Shown: positions 7,733 through 16,292 of the stretch, piece by piece | How positions within the stretch are numbered: the first letter of the stretch is position 1 | Layout: the number at the start of each line of letters is the position of its first letter | Assembly: GCA_947364395.1 (NCBI GenBank) | Contig: CANASS010000002.1 | Span: 1 to 64,000 of the forward strand | Reading direction: 5' to 3' | Length of the DNA: 64,000 nt | Origin: an uncultured bacterium | GTDB lineage: Bacteria; Bacillota; Clostridia; Oscillospirales; Oscillospiraceae | Notes under the pieces: model-generated | Databases searched by the model: none | Told to the model about the DNA's origin: nothing | What the model saw: the letters and a program-made list of their open reading frames with translations, nothing else | Translations under genes and position numbers: made by a program

Positions 7733-9866
7733 CCCCTTTGACCCTGTCCACATCCAGGAGGAGAGGGCGGAGCGGGAGGCCCACCGCCTCAAACTGCGCT
7801 CCAACCTGCTGATCGCCATTTTCTGCGCCATTCTGGCGGGGTTTGTGGCCGTGCTCTATCAGGCCCAGATCGTGGAGGGGGCCGGCTACCGCTCCAACTC
7901 CACCGTGCGCAACATCCAGACGGAGCAGGTCGACAGCGTCCGGGGAGAGATTCTGGACCGCTATGGCCGTGTGCTGGTCACCAACGAGGTGAGCTACAAC
8001 GTCGCCCTGGACTATTCCGCCATGGGCAGCGGCCGCAATGAAATACTGGCCCTGCTGCTGGACATCTGCCGGGAGGAGGGGGTGGCCTGGACCGACGACC
8101 TGCCCATCTCGAAGGCCGCTCCCTGGATTTTTACCACTGAAACCCCCTTCTCCTTCCAGCAGAAGAACAGCGAGGGGGAGATGGAAACCCGCCTGACCTA
8201 CCTGGGCTCTCTGGCCAAAAAGTGCAAGTGGACCGCCGACGACAAGCCGGTCCCCACCGCCGGGGAGCTGCTGGCCGCCATGTGCCGCACCTTCGGCCTT
8301 ATTCAAGAGGGGGAGGCCCCCGACGCCCGGGACCGGGAGCTGGCGGGGGTGCTCTACGAGCTGCACCTGCGCCTGCGCGAGGTGGACAACAGCGCCTATC
8401 TCTTCACCCAGGGGGTGGACATGACCTTCATCTCCAAGGTGAAGGAGCGGGCCCTGGCCGGGGTGCGCATCGAGACGGCCACCACCCGGAAATACGAAAC
8501 CAGCTACGCCGCCCATGTGCTGGGCTTCACCGGGAAGATCGACCGGGGGCCCGAGTGGGACCACTATAAGGAGCTCAGCTACCCCATGAACGCCACCGTG
8601 GGCAAGGAGGGGGTGGAGCTGGCCTTTGAGGAAGCCCTTCACGGCGTCAGCGGCTCCCGGCTCATCGAGAAGGACGACGCCGGCAACACCATCAGCCAGG
8701 AGTGGCGGAAGGAGCCGAAGCCGGGGGACAACGTGGTGCTCACCCTGGACATGGCCCTCCAGGCCACCACCGAGGACCTGCTGGCCCGGTACGCCGCCCG
8801 CCAGGAGGTGAAGGTGGGGGAGGACGGTGAGCCGGAGCCCGCCAAGGGCATGGCCGCCGCGGTGGTGGACATGAGCGGCGGGGTGCTGGCCCTGGCCTCC
8901 TACCCCACCTACGACCTGTCCACCTTCCGGGAGAACTACAGCCAGCTCCAGGCCGACGAGAGCTACCCCCTGAACAACCGGGCCACTATGGGCCTGTACG
9001 CGCCCGGCTCCACCTTCAAGATGCTCACCGCCATCGCCGCCCTGGATTCCGGCACCATCACCACCCTGGATAAGGTGGAGTGCACTGCGTATTACCGCTT
9101 CTACCCCGATGTCTCCCCCGCCTGCTGGATCGCCCCCGGCCGCCACGGCATGGAAAACGTCACCCAGGCCATCCAGGACTCCTGCAACATCTTCTTCTAC
9201 GATGTGGGGCGACGCACCGGCATCGCCACCATCCGGGAGTACGCCCAGAAGTTCGGCCTGGGGGAGTACACCGGCATCGAGATCCCGGAGAAAAAGGGCC
9301 ACGTGGCCGGACCGGAGACCTCTGCCTCCTACGACCGGCAGTGGTTTGAGGGCGAAACCATGTATGCCGCCATTGGCCAGGATAATAATCTGTTCTCCCC
9401 CCTCCAGCTGGCCAACTATATCGCCACCCTGGTGAACGGCGGCAATCACTACGCCTGCCACCTGCTCAAAGAGTTCAAGTCCAGCGACTACAGCCAAATC
9501 ACCGAAACCTATGACGAGCCCCCCCTGCACACGGTGGACATACAGCCGGAGCACCTGGCGGCCATCAAGCAGGGCATGTACGACCTGTCCAAGACTTACA
9601 CCATGGCCCGGTGGTTCGACTCCCTCCCGGTGGAAGTGGGCTGTAAGACGGGCACCGCCGAGACCTCCGCCAAGGCGGCCACCACCAACGCCATTTTCGT
9701 GTGCTTCGCCCCCTACGACGACCCCCAGGTTGCCCTGTGCCTGGTGTCGGAGGGAGGCGAGGCGGGCGGCACTCTGGCGGAGCTGGCGGCTGGCATCCTG
9801 GCACAATATTTCTCCACTGACAGCTCCCTGTCCGGCCTCACGCCGGAAAATACCCTGCTGCACTAA
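7725..9866 (+). CDS. mrdA: Penicillin-binding protein 2, elongation transpeptidase
   Basis: Class B penicillin-binding protein that cross-links peptidoglycan during side-wall growth. It has 713 residues: a short cytoplasmic N-terminus, one membrane segment (about 28-47), a dimerisation domain starting around SVRGEILDRYGRVL, and a C-terminal transpeptidase. The three active-site motifs are visible: S-x-x-K in APGSTFKM (Ser429), S-x-N in DSCN (Ser486) and K-T-G in CKTGTAET (Lys641). It follows mreD with overlap. A strong terminator directly after the stop ends the transcript. SpoVD-type proteins share the catalytic domain, but no PASTA domain is present here. Confidence 0.93.
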   Translation: MNNPFDPVHIQEERAEREAHRLKLRSNLLIAIFCAILAGFVAVLYQAQIVEGAGYRSNSTVRNIQTEQVDSVRGEILDRYGRVLVTNEVSYNVALDYSAMGSGRNEILALLLDICREEGVAWTDDLPISKAAPWIFTTETPFSFQQKNSEGEMETRLTYLGSLAKKCKWTADDKPVPTAGELLAAMCRTFGLIQEGEAPDARDRELAGVLYELHLRLREVDNSAYLFTQGVDMTFISKVKERALAGVRIETATTRKYETSYAAHVLGFTGKIDRGPEWDHYKELSYPMNATVGKEGVELAFEEALHGVSGSRLIEKDDAGNTISQEWRKEPKPGDNVVLTLDMALQATTEDLLARYAARQEVKVGEDGEPEPAKGMAAAVVDMSGGVLALASYPTYDLSTFRENYSQLQADESYPLNNRATMGLYAPGSTFKMLTAIAALDSGTITTLDKVECTAYYRFYPDVSPACWIAPGRHGMENVTQAIQDSCNIFFYDVGRRTGIATIREYAQKFGLGEYTGIEIPEKKGHVAGPETSASYDRQWFEGETMYAAIGQDNNLFSPLQLANYIATLVNGGNHYACHLLKEFKSSDYSQITETYDEPPLHTVDIQPEHLAAIKQGMYDLSKTYTMARWFDSLPVEVGCKTGTAETSAKAATTNAIFVCFAPYDDPQVALCLVSEGGEAGGTLAELAAGILAQYFSTDSSLSGLTPENTLLH

Positions 9867-9870
9867 AGCA

Positions 9871-9915
9871 AAGGCCCTTCGGACGGAATATAGTTCCAGC
9901 CGAAGGGTCTTTTTT
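9871..9915 (+). terminator. Terminator after mrdA
   Basis: GGCCCTTCGG (from 9873) pairs with CCGAAGGGTC (from 9900) across an 18-base loop. A run of T follows. Confidence 0.8.
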
Positions 9916-10011
9916 CACCGCGCTAAAGGGCTGATTTGGGCAAATCAGAGAAAATAATCCGCTCCCTTTCGTGGTAAGCTCCCCCTGCATCCTGCATCCC
10001 TTTTTCTGGAA

Positions 10012-10060
10012 AAACCTTGTTTTGCAAGGTTTCCACAACTTCCACACAAACTTCCACAGC
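10012..10060 (+). repeat. Array of three TTCCACA boxes beside a hairpin (array 2)
   Basis: TTTCCACA (10030-10037), CTTCCACA (10039-10046) and CTTCCACA (10051-10058) lie in one orientation. Their layout matches array 1 at 5630-5665. An 8-bp inverted repeat, AAACCTTG/CAAGGTTT (10012-10019 with 10025-10032), overlaps the first box. A fourth, weaker pair (TTCCACG, TTTTCACAA) lies at about 10139-10155. The rest of the 9916-10215 gap shows no gene. Confidence 0.5.
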
Positions 10061-10215
10061 CTTGTGCAAGTCCGCGCTGAGAGGAATCCTGCAAAGCGGG
10101 GGAGGGGGAGGGCTTGTCAAGTGCGATTCCTTCGTGAATTCCACGATTTTCACAATTCCGGTACACCGCTCCAATTTTCCAGCAGGCCGTCCCCGGGAGC
10201 GGGGCGGGCGGCACG

Positions 10216-10247
10216 CGAAAAGCGCCCCGGCCACAGGCCGGGGCGCT
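10216..10247 (-). terminator. Terminator after the transketolase operon
   Basis: Read on the minus strand, AGCGCCCCGGCC and GGCCGGGGCGCT form a 12-bp stem with a three-base loop, followed by TTTT. Confidence 0.85.
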
Positions 10248-10258
10248 CCTGATTTGGG

Positions 10259-11203
10259 TCAGCCCTTGGCGAACTCCTCCGCCACCCTGGCGATGTTGGC
10301 GGCGCACAGACCAAACTCCTCCAGCAGGACCGCCGCCGGACCGGAGTGGCCGAACACGTCGGGGGTGCCGATGCGGCGCACGGGGGTGGGCCGCTTTTCA
10401 CTGAGCAGGGAGCACACCGCTTCCCCCAGCCCGCCGATGACGGAGTGCTCCTCGCAGGTGACGATCTTTCCGCACTCCTCAGCGGCCTTCAACACAAGTT
10501 CCTCATCCAGGGGCTTGATGGTGGCCATGTTGATGATCCGGGCGGACAGTCCCCGGTCCGCCAGCAGCTTTCCGGCCTCCACCGCCTCGGCCACCAGCAG
10601 GCCGTTGGCGATGATGGCGATATCCGTGCCCTCCCGCATGACCTCGCCCCTGCCGATCTCAAAGCGGAAGCCGGCCTCGTCGTGGAACACGGGCACCGGA
10701 GAGCGGCCAAAGCGCATATACACCGGCCCCTGATGCTCATAGGCGGCCTTGACCATGGCCTTGGCCTCCACCGCGTCGGCGGGGGCCATGACCACCATGC
10801 CGGGGATGGACCGCATGAGGGTGAAATCCTCCAGGCACTGGTGGGTGGCGCCGTCCTCTCCCACGGAGATGCCCCCGTGGGAGGCGCCGATTTTCACGTT
10901 CAGCCCGGTGTAGCCGATGGAGTTGCGCACCTGCTCATAGGCCCGTCCGGCGGCGAACATGGCGAAGGAGGAGGCGTAGGCCACCATACCCATGGCGGCG
11001 GCCCCGGCGGCGGCGGCCATCATGTTGCCCTCGGCGATGCCGCAGTTGAAGTGCCGGTCCGGGAAGGCTTTCCCAAACATGGCGGTCTGGGTGGACCCGG
11101 CCAGGTCCGCGTCGAACACCACGATGTTGTCATGGACGGCCCCCAGCTCCCGCAGGGCCTCGCCGTACCCCTGCCGGGTGGCGATTTTTTTCACGTCCGC
11201 CAT
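10259..11203 (-). CDS. Transketolase, C-terminal subunit
   Basis: C-terminal half (314 residues) of a two-subunit transketolase. It carries the pyrimidine-binding domain of thiamine diphosphate enzymes (HFNCGIAEGNMMAAAAGAAA, with the catalytic Glu) and the transketolase C-terminal domain. It works with the N-terminal subunit encoded immediately upstream, moving two-carbon units in the non-oxidative pentose phosphate pathway. The start ATG directly abuts the stop of the partner gene, so translation is coupled. Split transketolases are common in Clostridia and archaea. A dehydrogenase E1 component was considered, but the pairing and motifs fit transketolase better. Confidence 0.9.
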   Translation of the reverse strand: MADVKKIATRQGYGEALRELGAVHDNIVVFDADLAGSTQTAMFGKAFPDRHFNCGIAEGNMMAAAAGAAAMGMVAYASSFAMFAAGRAYEQVRNSIGYTGLNVKIGASHGGISVGEDGATHQCLEDFTLMRSIPGMVVMAPADAVEAKAMVKAAYEHQGPVYMRFGRSPVPVFHDEAGFRFEIGRGEVMREGTDIAIIANGLLVAEAVEAGKLLADRGLSARIINMATIKPLDEELVLKAAEECGKIVTCEEHSVIGGLGEAVCSLLSEKRPTPVRRIGTPDVFGHSGPAAVLLEEFGLCAANIARVAEEFAKG

Positions 11204-12049
11204 TTACATCCCCTCCAGTCTGGCCAGCTCCGCCCGGAGCTCCTTCAGCGCGGTTTCGGCCTGCTCGTCGTTGGGGGCCTTGCCGTGCCAGCCCACCTGA
11301 TTCTCCATATAGCTGACCCCCCTGCCCTTGGTGGTCCTCATCACGATGGCGAAGGGGCGGCCTTTCACGGTCCTGGCCTGGGCAAAGGCCCCCTCCAGGG
11401 CTTCGTAGTCGTGGCCGTCGATTTCCACCGCCTCCCAGCCGAAAGCCCTCAGCTTGTCCAGGATGGGGTAGGGGCTCATGACCTGGTCCACGGGGCCGTC
11501 GATCTGGAGGCCGTTGTTGTCAATGACGGCGCACAGGTTGTCCAGCTTGTAGTGGTGGGCGAACATCATGGCCTCCCACACCTGTCCCTCCTGGATCTCG
11601 CCGTCCCCCAGCAGGGTGTACACCCGGCAGGGGTTGTTTTGCAGCTTGGCGGCCAGGGCCATGCCGCAGGCGGCGGAGACCCCCTGGCCCAGGGACCCGG
11701 TGGACATGTCCACCCCGGGGATGGCCTTCATGTCCGGGTGGCCCTGGAGGTAGCTTCCGATATGGCGCAGGGTTTTCAGGTCCTCCCAGGGGAAGAAGCC
11801 CTTCAGCGCCAGGGCGGCGTACAGCCCCGGGGCGCAGTGGCCCTTGGACAGGACGAAGCGGTCCCGGTCCCGCTTCTTGGGGTCCTTGGGGTCCACGTTC
11901 ATCTCCTTGAAATAGAGGTAGGTGAACAGCTCGGCGGAAGACAGGCTCCCGCCGGGGTGGCCCGCCTTGGCGGCGTGGGTGCTCTCAATGATGCCGATGC
12001 GCACCTTGCAGGCGTTCACCATCAGCGTCTTTTTCTCGTTGGCAGTCAT
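11204..12049 (-). CDS. Transketolase, N-terminal subunit
   Basis: N-terminal half (281 residues) of a split transketolase, binding the diphosphate end of thiamine diphosphate. Visible motifs are HAAKAGHPGGSLSSAEL near residues 24-40 and the cofactor motif GDG...N (LGDGEIQEGQVWEA to AVIDNNG). A good GGAGG precedes the ATG at 12049. It lies 16 bases after galM and directly abuts the C-terminal subunit, so galM, this gene and the next probably form one operon for sugar carbon flow. Confidence 0.92.
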   Translation of the reverse strand: MTANEKKTLMVNACKVRIGIIESTHAAKAGHPGGSLSSAELFTYLYFKEMNVDPKDPKKRDRDRFVLSKGHCAPGLYAALALKGFFPWEDLKTLRHIGSYLQGHPDMKAIPGVDMSTGSLGQGVSAACGMALAAKLQNNPCRVYTLLGDGEIQEGQVWEAMMFAHHYKLDNLCAVIDNNGLQIDGPVDQVMSPYPILDKLRAFGWEAVEIDGHDYEALEGAFAQARTVKGRPFAIVMRTTKGRGVSYMENQVGWHGKAPNDEQAETALKELRAELARLEGM

Positions 12050-12065
12050 GGTGCTCCTCCTTCCT

Positions 12066-13127
12066 TTACAGCCGCCGGGCGCTGTCCAGCGTGCTGAAGC
12101 GGTACACAGTCTTGTGCCGGTACTCCTCTCCCGCCCGCAGCACGCAGGAGGGGAAGCCGGGCTTGTTGGGGGAATCGGGGAAGAACTGGGCCTCCAGGCA
12201 GAGGCCCCAGCGGTCCCCGTACGCGGCGCCCCCCTTGCCCGCGGGGCAGCCCGCTAAGAAGTTGCCGGTGTAGAACTGCATACCGGGCAGGGAGGTCGCG
12301 GCCTCCATCATGATCCCGGTGTCCGGCGACCAGACCCTGGCCACGGGCCGCAGGGTGCCGTCCCAGTTGAGGACAGCCCAGTTGTTGTCGAAGCCTCCGG
12401 CCATTTTCAGCTGCTCGAAGGGGTCGTCGATGCGGGCCCCGATCTCCTGCTCATCCCACAGGTCCATGGGCGTCCCCTTCACCGGGGCGATCTCCCCCGT
12501 GGGGATCAGGCCGGGCCCGGCGGGGGTGTAGTGGTTGGAGAATATGCGGATGTGCTGTCCGGTCACCGGGCCGCTGTCGTGGCCGGACAGGTTGAAGTAG
12601 CTGTGGTTGGTGATGCTGCACACCGTGTCCTTGTCACAGCGGGCCCGGTACTCGATATCCAGCCCGCCGAAGGCCAGGGTGTAAGCCACCACGGCGGTCA
12701 GGGTTCCGGGGTAGCCCTCCTCGCCGTCCGGGCTGACTAGGGACAGCACCACGGCCCGGTCCGTCAGCCGCTCCACCGACCACACCCGCTTGTCGAAGCC
12801 CACGTTCCCGCCGTGGAGGGAATTTTCCCCGTCGTTGGCGGCCAGGGTATATTCCGTGCCGTTCAGGGTAAACCTGGCCCCGCCGATGCGGTTGGCGTAC
12901 CGCCCCACCAGGGCCCCGATATACTTGTCCTGGGCTAGGTAGTCCTCCAGTGTGTCGAAGCCCAGCACCACGTCCACCGGGTTCCCATCCCGATCGGGCA
13001 CGGTGAGGGAGCGCACCGCGCCGCCGTAGGTGATGATCTTACAAGCCAGCGCTCCGTCCCGCAGGGTGATTTCATCCACCGGGGCACCGCCGGGCAATTG
13101 GCCAAAGGGCCGTCTGTTTTCTTCCAT
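12066..13127 (-). CDS. galM: Aldose 1-epimerase (mutarotase)
   Basis: Cytosolic enzyme that interconverts alpha and beta anomers of aldoses such as galactose and glucose. The 353-residue protein has the expected beta-sandwich motifs: GRYANRIGGARFTLNGTEY, the substrate-binding/catalytic His region NHSYFNLSGH, and the C-terminal catalytic Glu in GLCLEAQFFPDSPN. The length is normal. The start is supported by GGAGG four bases upstream of the ATG at 13127. It heads the operon with the two transketolase genes. Confidence 0.93.
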   Translation of the reverse strand: MEENRRPFGQLPGGAPVDEITLRDGALACKIITYGGAVRSLTVPDRDGNPVDVVLGFDTLEDYLAQDKYIGALVGRYANRIGGARFTLNGTEYTLAANDGENSLHGGNVGFDKRVWSVERLTDRAVVLSLVSPDGEEGYPGTLTAVVAYTLAFGGLDIEYRARCDKDTVCSITNHSYFNLSGHDSGPVTGQHIRIFSNHYTPAGPGLIPTGEIAPVKGTPMDLWDEQEIGARIDDPFEQLKMAGGFDNNWAVLNWDGTLRPVARVWSPDTGIMMEAATSLPGMQFYTGNFLAGCPAGKGGAAYGDRWGLCLEAQFFPDSPNKPGFPSCVLRAGEEYRHKTVYRFSTLDSARRL

Positions 13128-13275
13128 AATACCTCCGCTTCCGCTTCCGCCCTGTGGGCGGCAGGTAATTGCAACTTTAGCTTACCACATCTTTTCGCCA
13201 AAAACAACCATAACCCTCTAAATTTCTGTCCATTCCGGCAATTTGTGAACCGATATAAAAATTCCCCGTCCCATG

Positions 13276-13304
13276 TTGGCTTTCTTACAATTTTTTGTTA
13301 TAAT
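13276..13304 (+). promoter_or_regulatory. Promoter for the 13.3-kb plus-strand gene set
   Basis: TTGGCT (13276-13281), a 17-base spacer and TATAAT (13299-13304) preceded by TG (extended -10). It lies 45 bases before the kinase-like gene. Confidence 0.75.
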
Positions 13305-13348
13305 GCTGTTAATTATTTACGGCGGCCGCCGCCGGGAGGGAGGCCCCT

Positions 13349-13888
13349 ATGGACAGCCTTACGCTGAATGGAGCCGAATACGCCGTCCTGGGCCTGCTGG
13401 GCAGGGGAAAGGGCGGTTACACCTGGCTGGCGGAGCGGGACGGGACCCAGTACGCCCTGAAGCAGATCCACCACGAGCCCTGTGACTACTATCAATTCGG
13501 GGACAAGATGGCCGCCGAGCTGCGGGACTACCAGACCCTGTCCGCCCTGGGGGTTCCCATCCCCAGGCTGCTGGAGGCGGACCGGGAACAGGAGCGGCTC
13601 CTGAAAGAACTGATTCCCGGCCAGACCATCTACCAGCTGGTTTTGCGGGACAGTGTGGAGCCCTGGCAGCTGGAGCAGGCGCGGGGGCTGTCCCAGTCCC
13701 TGCGGGCGGCGGGGTGGAACATCGACTGGTTCCCCACCAATTTCATGTGCCGTGACGGAGTGCTCTACTACGTGGACTACGAGTGCAACCCCTACATGGA
13801 CCAGTGGAGCTTTGAGAACTGGGGGGCGCGGTACTGGTCCCGCACCCCGGAGCTGGACGCCTATGCCAGAGAGCATGGAGACCTGTAA
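13349..13888 (+). CDS. Small kinase-fold protein
   Basis: A 179-residue protein with the marks of a minimal protein-kinase-like fold. There is a glycine loop GRGKGGYTW (about residues 18-26), an ATP-binding lysine in YALKQIH and a late motif NIDWFPTNFMCRDGVLYYVD. The last resembles the catalytic-loop and Mg-binding segments (D-x-x-x-x-N ... D) of aminoglycoside phosphotransferase or RIO-type kinases. It ends with a tyrosine/tryptophan-rich tail. The substrate is unknown and the activation segment is minimal. First gene after the promoter at 13276. Confidence 0.6.
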   Translation: MDSLTLNGAEYAVLGLLGRGKGGYTWLAERDGTQYALKQIHHEPCDYYQFGDKMAAELRDYQTLSALGVPIPRLLEADREQERLLKELIPGQTIYQLVLRDSVEPWQLEQARGLSQSLRAAGWNIDWFPTNFMCRDGVLYYVDYECNPYMDQWSFENWGARYWSRTPELDAYAREHGDL

Positions 13889-13899
13889 AGGAGCAGATT

Positions 13900-14547
13900 A
13901 TGGAACAGAGAAAATACGCCGTGCTGATCTACCCCGACTTTTCCCTTCAGGAGGTCGCCTGCCTCACCTCCGCCCTGGCGGTGTGGTTTGGGGAGAAAAT
14001 CGACGTCATCGCCGCTGAAAATAAGCCGTACCGCAGCGAGGAGGGCTTTTCCATCGCCCCGGACAAAACGGCGGACCAGGCAGACCCCGCCGGTTACGCC
14101 TGCGTCATCCTACCGGGCACCGTCAACCCCCTTCCCGCCCTTTTCGACGGCAGGCTGATTGAATTCCTCCGCCGGGGGCGGGGGACGGACACCCTGTTTG
14201 CCGCCATCTCCTCCGCCCCGGCCCTGCTGGCCAAGGCGGGCCTGCTGGAGGGGCGGGACTTCACCGCCGGGTTTTTCATGCAGCTGGCGGAGAGCTTCCC
14301 CTTCATCGACACGAGCCGCTTTGTCCACCGCCCGGTGGTGGAGGACGGCACTGTGATCACCGCCATCGGCATGTTCTTCCGGGAGTTTGCCCAGACGGTG
14401 CTGAACCGCCTGGGCTATGACGTGGGGGAGCATTTTATGGATGTTTCCGGGGAGGAGTACGCCCAGGATGAGCTCACCTTCTACTGGTCTGAGGAGGACT
14501 ACCAGGAGTTTTTGCAGGAGCTGAAGGAATTTACAGACAAGGACTGA
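13900..14547 (+). CDS. DJ-1/PfpI-family protein lacking the nucleophilic cysteine
   Basis: A 215-residue class I glutamine amidotransferase-like protein. The N-terminus (YAVLIYPDFSLQEVACLTSA) and the elbow region (TLFAAISSAPALLAKAGLL) match DJ-1/PfpI proteins. At the nucleophile elbow, where active members have Cys (AICAGP type), this protein has Ser104 (AISSAP), so the usual peptidase, glyoxalase or deglycase chemistry is doubtful. It sits 11 bases after the kinase-like gene and four bases before a Nudix gene, probably in one operon. A regulatory or binding role is possible but unproven. Confidence 0.75.
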   Translation: MEQRKYAVLIYPDFSLQEVACLTSALAVWFGEKIDVIAAENKPYRSEEGFSIAPDKTADQADPAGYACVILPGTVNPLPALFDGRLIEFLRRGRGTDTLFAAISSAPALLAKAGLLEGRDFTAGFFMQLAESFPFIDTSRFVHRPVVEDGTVITAIGMFFREFAQTVLNRLGYDVGEHFMDVSGEEYAQDELTFYWSEEDYQEFLQELKEFTDKD

Positions 14548-14551
14548 TTTT

Positions 14552-14959
14552 ATGAAACGGGAAAAAAGCTGCGGGGCCGTAATTTACCGGGGGGAAAATC
14601 CCCGGCGCGAGTATCTCATCCTCACCAGCACCCAGGGCCACACCACCCTGTGCAAGGGCCACATGGAGGGGGCGGAGACGGAGCGCGAAACGGCGGTTCG
14701 GGAGATTATGGAGGAAACCGGGCTGACGGTGGACTTCACCGATGGTTTCCGGGAGGTCGTCACCTATTCTCCCAAGCCGGGGGTCGTCAAGGACGTGGTG
14801 TTCTTCCTGGCCCGCCTGTCCGGGGGAACCCTCGCCTGCCAGCCCGAGGAGGTGGCGGACGCCCGGTTCCTGCCCTTCGGGGAAGCGCTGGAGGCGCTGA
14901 CCCACCCTTCCGACCGGGACACCCTCCAAAAGGCCCAGACCTTTTTGAAGGACCGCTGA
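14552..14959 (+). CDS. Nudix hydrolase, Ap4A-hydrolase-like
   Basis: A 135-residue Nudix pyrophosphatase. The Nudix box lies at residues 36-58 (GHMEGAETERETAVREI, then MEETGL), matching Gx5Ex7REUxEExGU. An N-terminal CGAVIYRG and short length resemble bis(5'-nucleosyl)-tetraphosphatase-type members, though the substrate cannot be fixed from sequence. It is packed between the DJ-1-like gene and the decarboxylase-family gene with gaps of a few bases. Confidence 0.85.
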   Translation: MKREKSCGAVIYRGENPRREYLILTSTQGHTTLCKGHMEGAETERETAVREIMEETGLTVDFTDGFREVVTYSPKPGVVKDVVFFLARLSGGTLACQPEEVADARFLPFGEALEALTHPSDRDTLQKAQTFLKDR

Positions 14960-14961
14960 CC

Positions 14962-16287
14962 ATGCCCACCCCACTCTATGACAGCCTGCGGGGGCTGGCG
15001 GCCCAAGCTCCCCTCCGGCTGGACATGCCCGGCCACCACGGCGGGCCTCTGCCGGGGGGCTTCCCCTGGCCGTCAGAGATCGACTTTACGGAGAACGGCC
15101 GCACCGGCGACCTGTACGGCGGGGAGCCCGACGACATCCAGGCGGCGGAGGGGCTCTGGGCGGACCGCTTCGGCTTTGATTCCTGCCTGTTCCTCACCGG
15201 GGGCTCTACCCAGGGCATACACGCCGGTCTGGCCCTGCTGGCGGGGGAGGGCGGGAGCGTGGCCCTGGACCGCGGCAGCCACCGCTCGGCCTACCACGCC
15301 CTGGCCCTGCTGGGCCTGACCCCTTATTTTCTCTCCCGGCCCTGGCTGGCGGAAGAGGGGGTCGCCGGGCCCATTTCGCCGGAAGAGGTGGCCAGGACCC
15401 TTGAAGAGCACCCCGAGATCAAAACGGTCTGTATCACCTCGCCCACATATTACGGCGTGTTGTCGGATGTCCCCGCCATCGCCGGGGTCTGCCATACCCA
15501 CGGGGCCAAGCTGATGGTGGACGGGGCCCACGGGGCCCACCTGCCCTTTTTGGGCTATACGGGGTATCAGGCGGCGGATGTGATGGTGACATCCGCCCAT
15601 AAGACCCTGCCCGCCCCCGGCCAAACCGCCCTGCTGCTGGCCAACGGCACCGGGCTGTCCGCCCTCCAGCGCTGGGGGTCGGTGTACGGCACCTCTTCCC
15701 CATCCTACGTCCTTATGTCGGCCCTGGACACGGCGCGGGACTACATGGAGGGGGAGGGGACCGCCCGCTATCTGGAAACGGTTCGTCTGGCGGACGCCCT
15801 GCGGCGGCGCTGGCCCGCCCTGGCCCCCCGGGACGGCCTGGCGCTGGACCCCGCCCGGCTGGTCCTGCTCAGCCCCGGCGGCTTCGCCCTGGCGGACACC
15901 CTGCGCCAGCGGGGAATCTACCCCGAGATGGCCGACGCCGGCCACGTGGTATGTATCCTCACCTGTGCCGGCGGCCCGTCGGAAATGGAACGGCTGGAGA
16001 GGGCTTTGGCGGACGCGGGCCTCACCGGCCCCTGCCCCTCTATGCCGCCGCCTCCGGAGCCGCCGGAGGCCGTCCTCACCTCCCGGCAGGCCCTCTTCGC
16101 CCCCCGGGAGCGGGTTCTCCTGTCCCAGAGCGCGGGCCGGATTTCCGCCGGTCAGATCGCCCCCTATCCCCCCGGCGTGCCGGTGATCGCCCCCGGGGAG
16201 CGGATTGAAAAAAAACATCTGGCCTATTTGCGGGAAATAGGGTATAATGAAGCTTACTGCGATGTGATACGTCCCAGGGAGGAGTGA
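14962..16287 (+). CDS. Orn/Lys/Arg decarboxylase-family PLP protein
   Basis: PLP-dependent fold-type I protein of 441 residues, shorter than inducible amino-acid decarboxylases and matching the compact SpeA/YaaO-type group. Motifs include LDMPGHHGG near the N-terminus, the FLTGGSTQGIHAGL phosphate-binding stretch, VDGAHGAHLPF (cofactor Asp) and SAHKTLPA with the Schiff-base Lys214. The ATG at 14962 follows the Nudix stop by two bases; an upstream in-frame extension overlaps the Nudix gene and is rejected. Members beside holB are common in Clostridia, often with tmk between, which is absent here. The real substrate is unknown. Confidence 0.85.
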   Translation: MPTPLYDSLRGLAAQAPLRLDMPGHHGGPLPGGFPWPSEIDFTENGRTGDLYGGEPDDIQAAEGLWADRFGFDSCLFLTGGSTQGIHAGLALLAGEGGSVALDRGSHRSAYHALALLGLTPYFLSRPWLAEEGVAGPISPEEVARTLEEHPEIKTVCITSPTYYGVLSDVPAIAGVCHTHGAKLMVDGAHGAHLPFLGYTGYQAADVMVTSAHKTLPAPGQTALLLANGTGLSALQRWGSVYGTSSPSYVLMSALDTARDYMEGEGTARYLETVRLADALRRRWPALAPRDGLALDPARLVLLSPGGFALADTLRQRGIYPEMADAGHVVCILTCAGGPSEMERLERALADAGLTGPCPSMPPPPEPPEAVLTSRQALFAPRERVLLSQSAGRISAGQIAPYPPGVPVIAPGERIEKKHLAYLREIGYNEAYCDVIRPREE

Positions 16288-16292
16288 ACAAA

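Noticed and set aside
7494..9863. Very long minus-strand open frame opposite mreD-mrdA
   Set aside because: It mirrors the GC-rich third positions of the mrdA gene, is G/H/L/V-repetitive in composition, and has no ribosome site. Similar shadow frames lie opposite gyrB, gyrA, aspS, hisS, obg and dnaA.
14650..14961. N-terminal extension of the decarboxylase-family gene
   Set aside because: The upstream in-frame region overlaps the Nudix gene in another frame and has a G/R-rich shadow composition.
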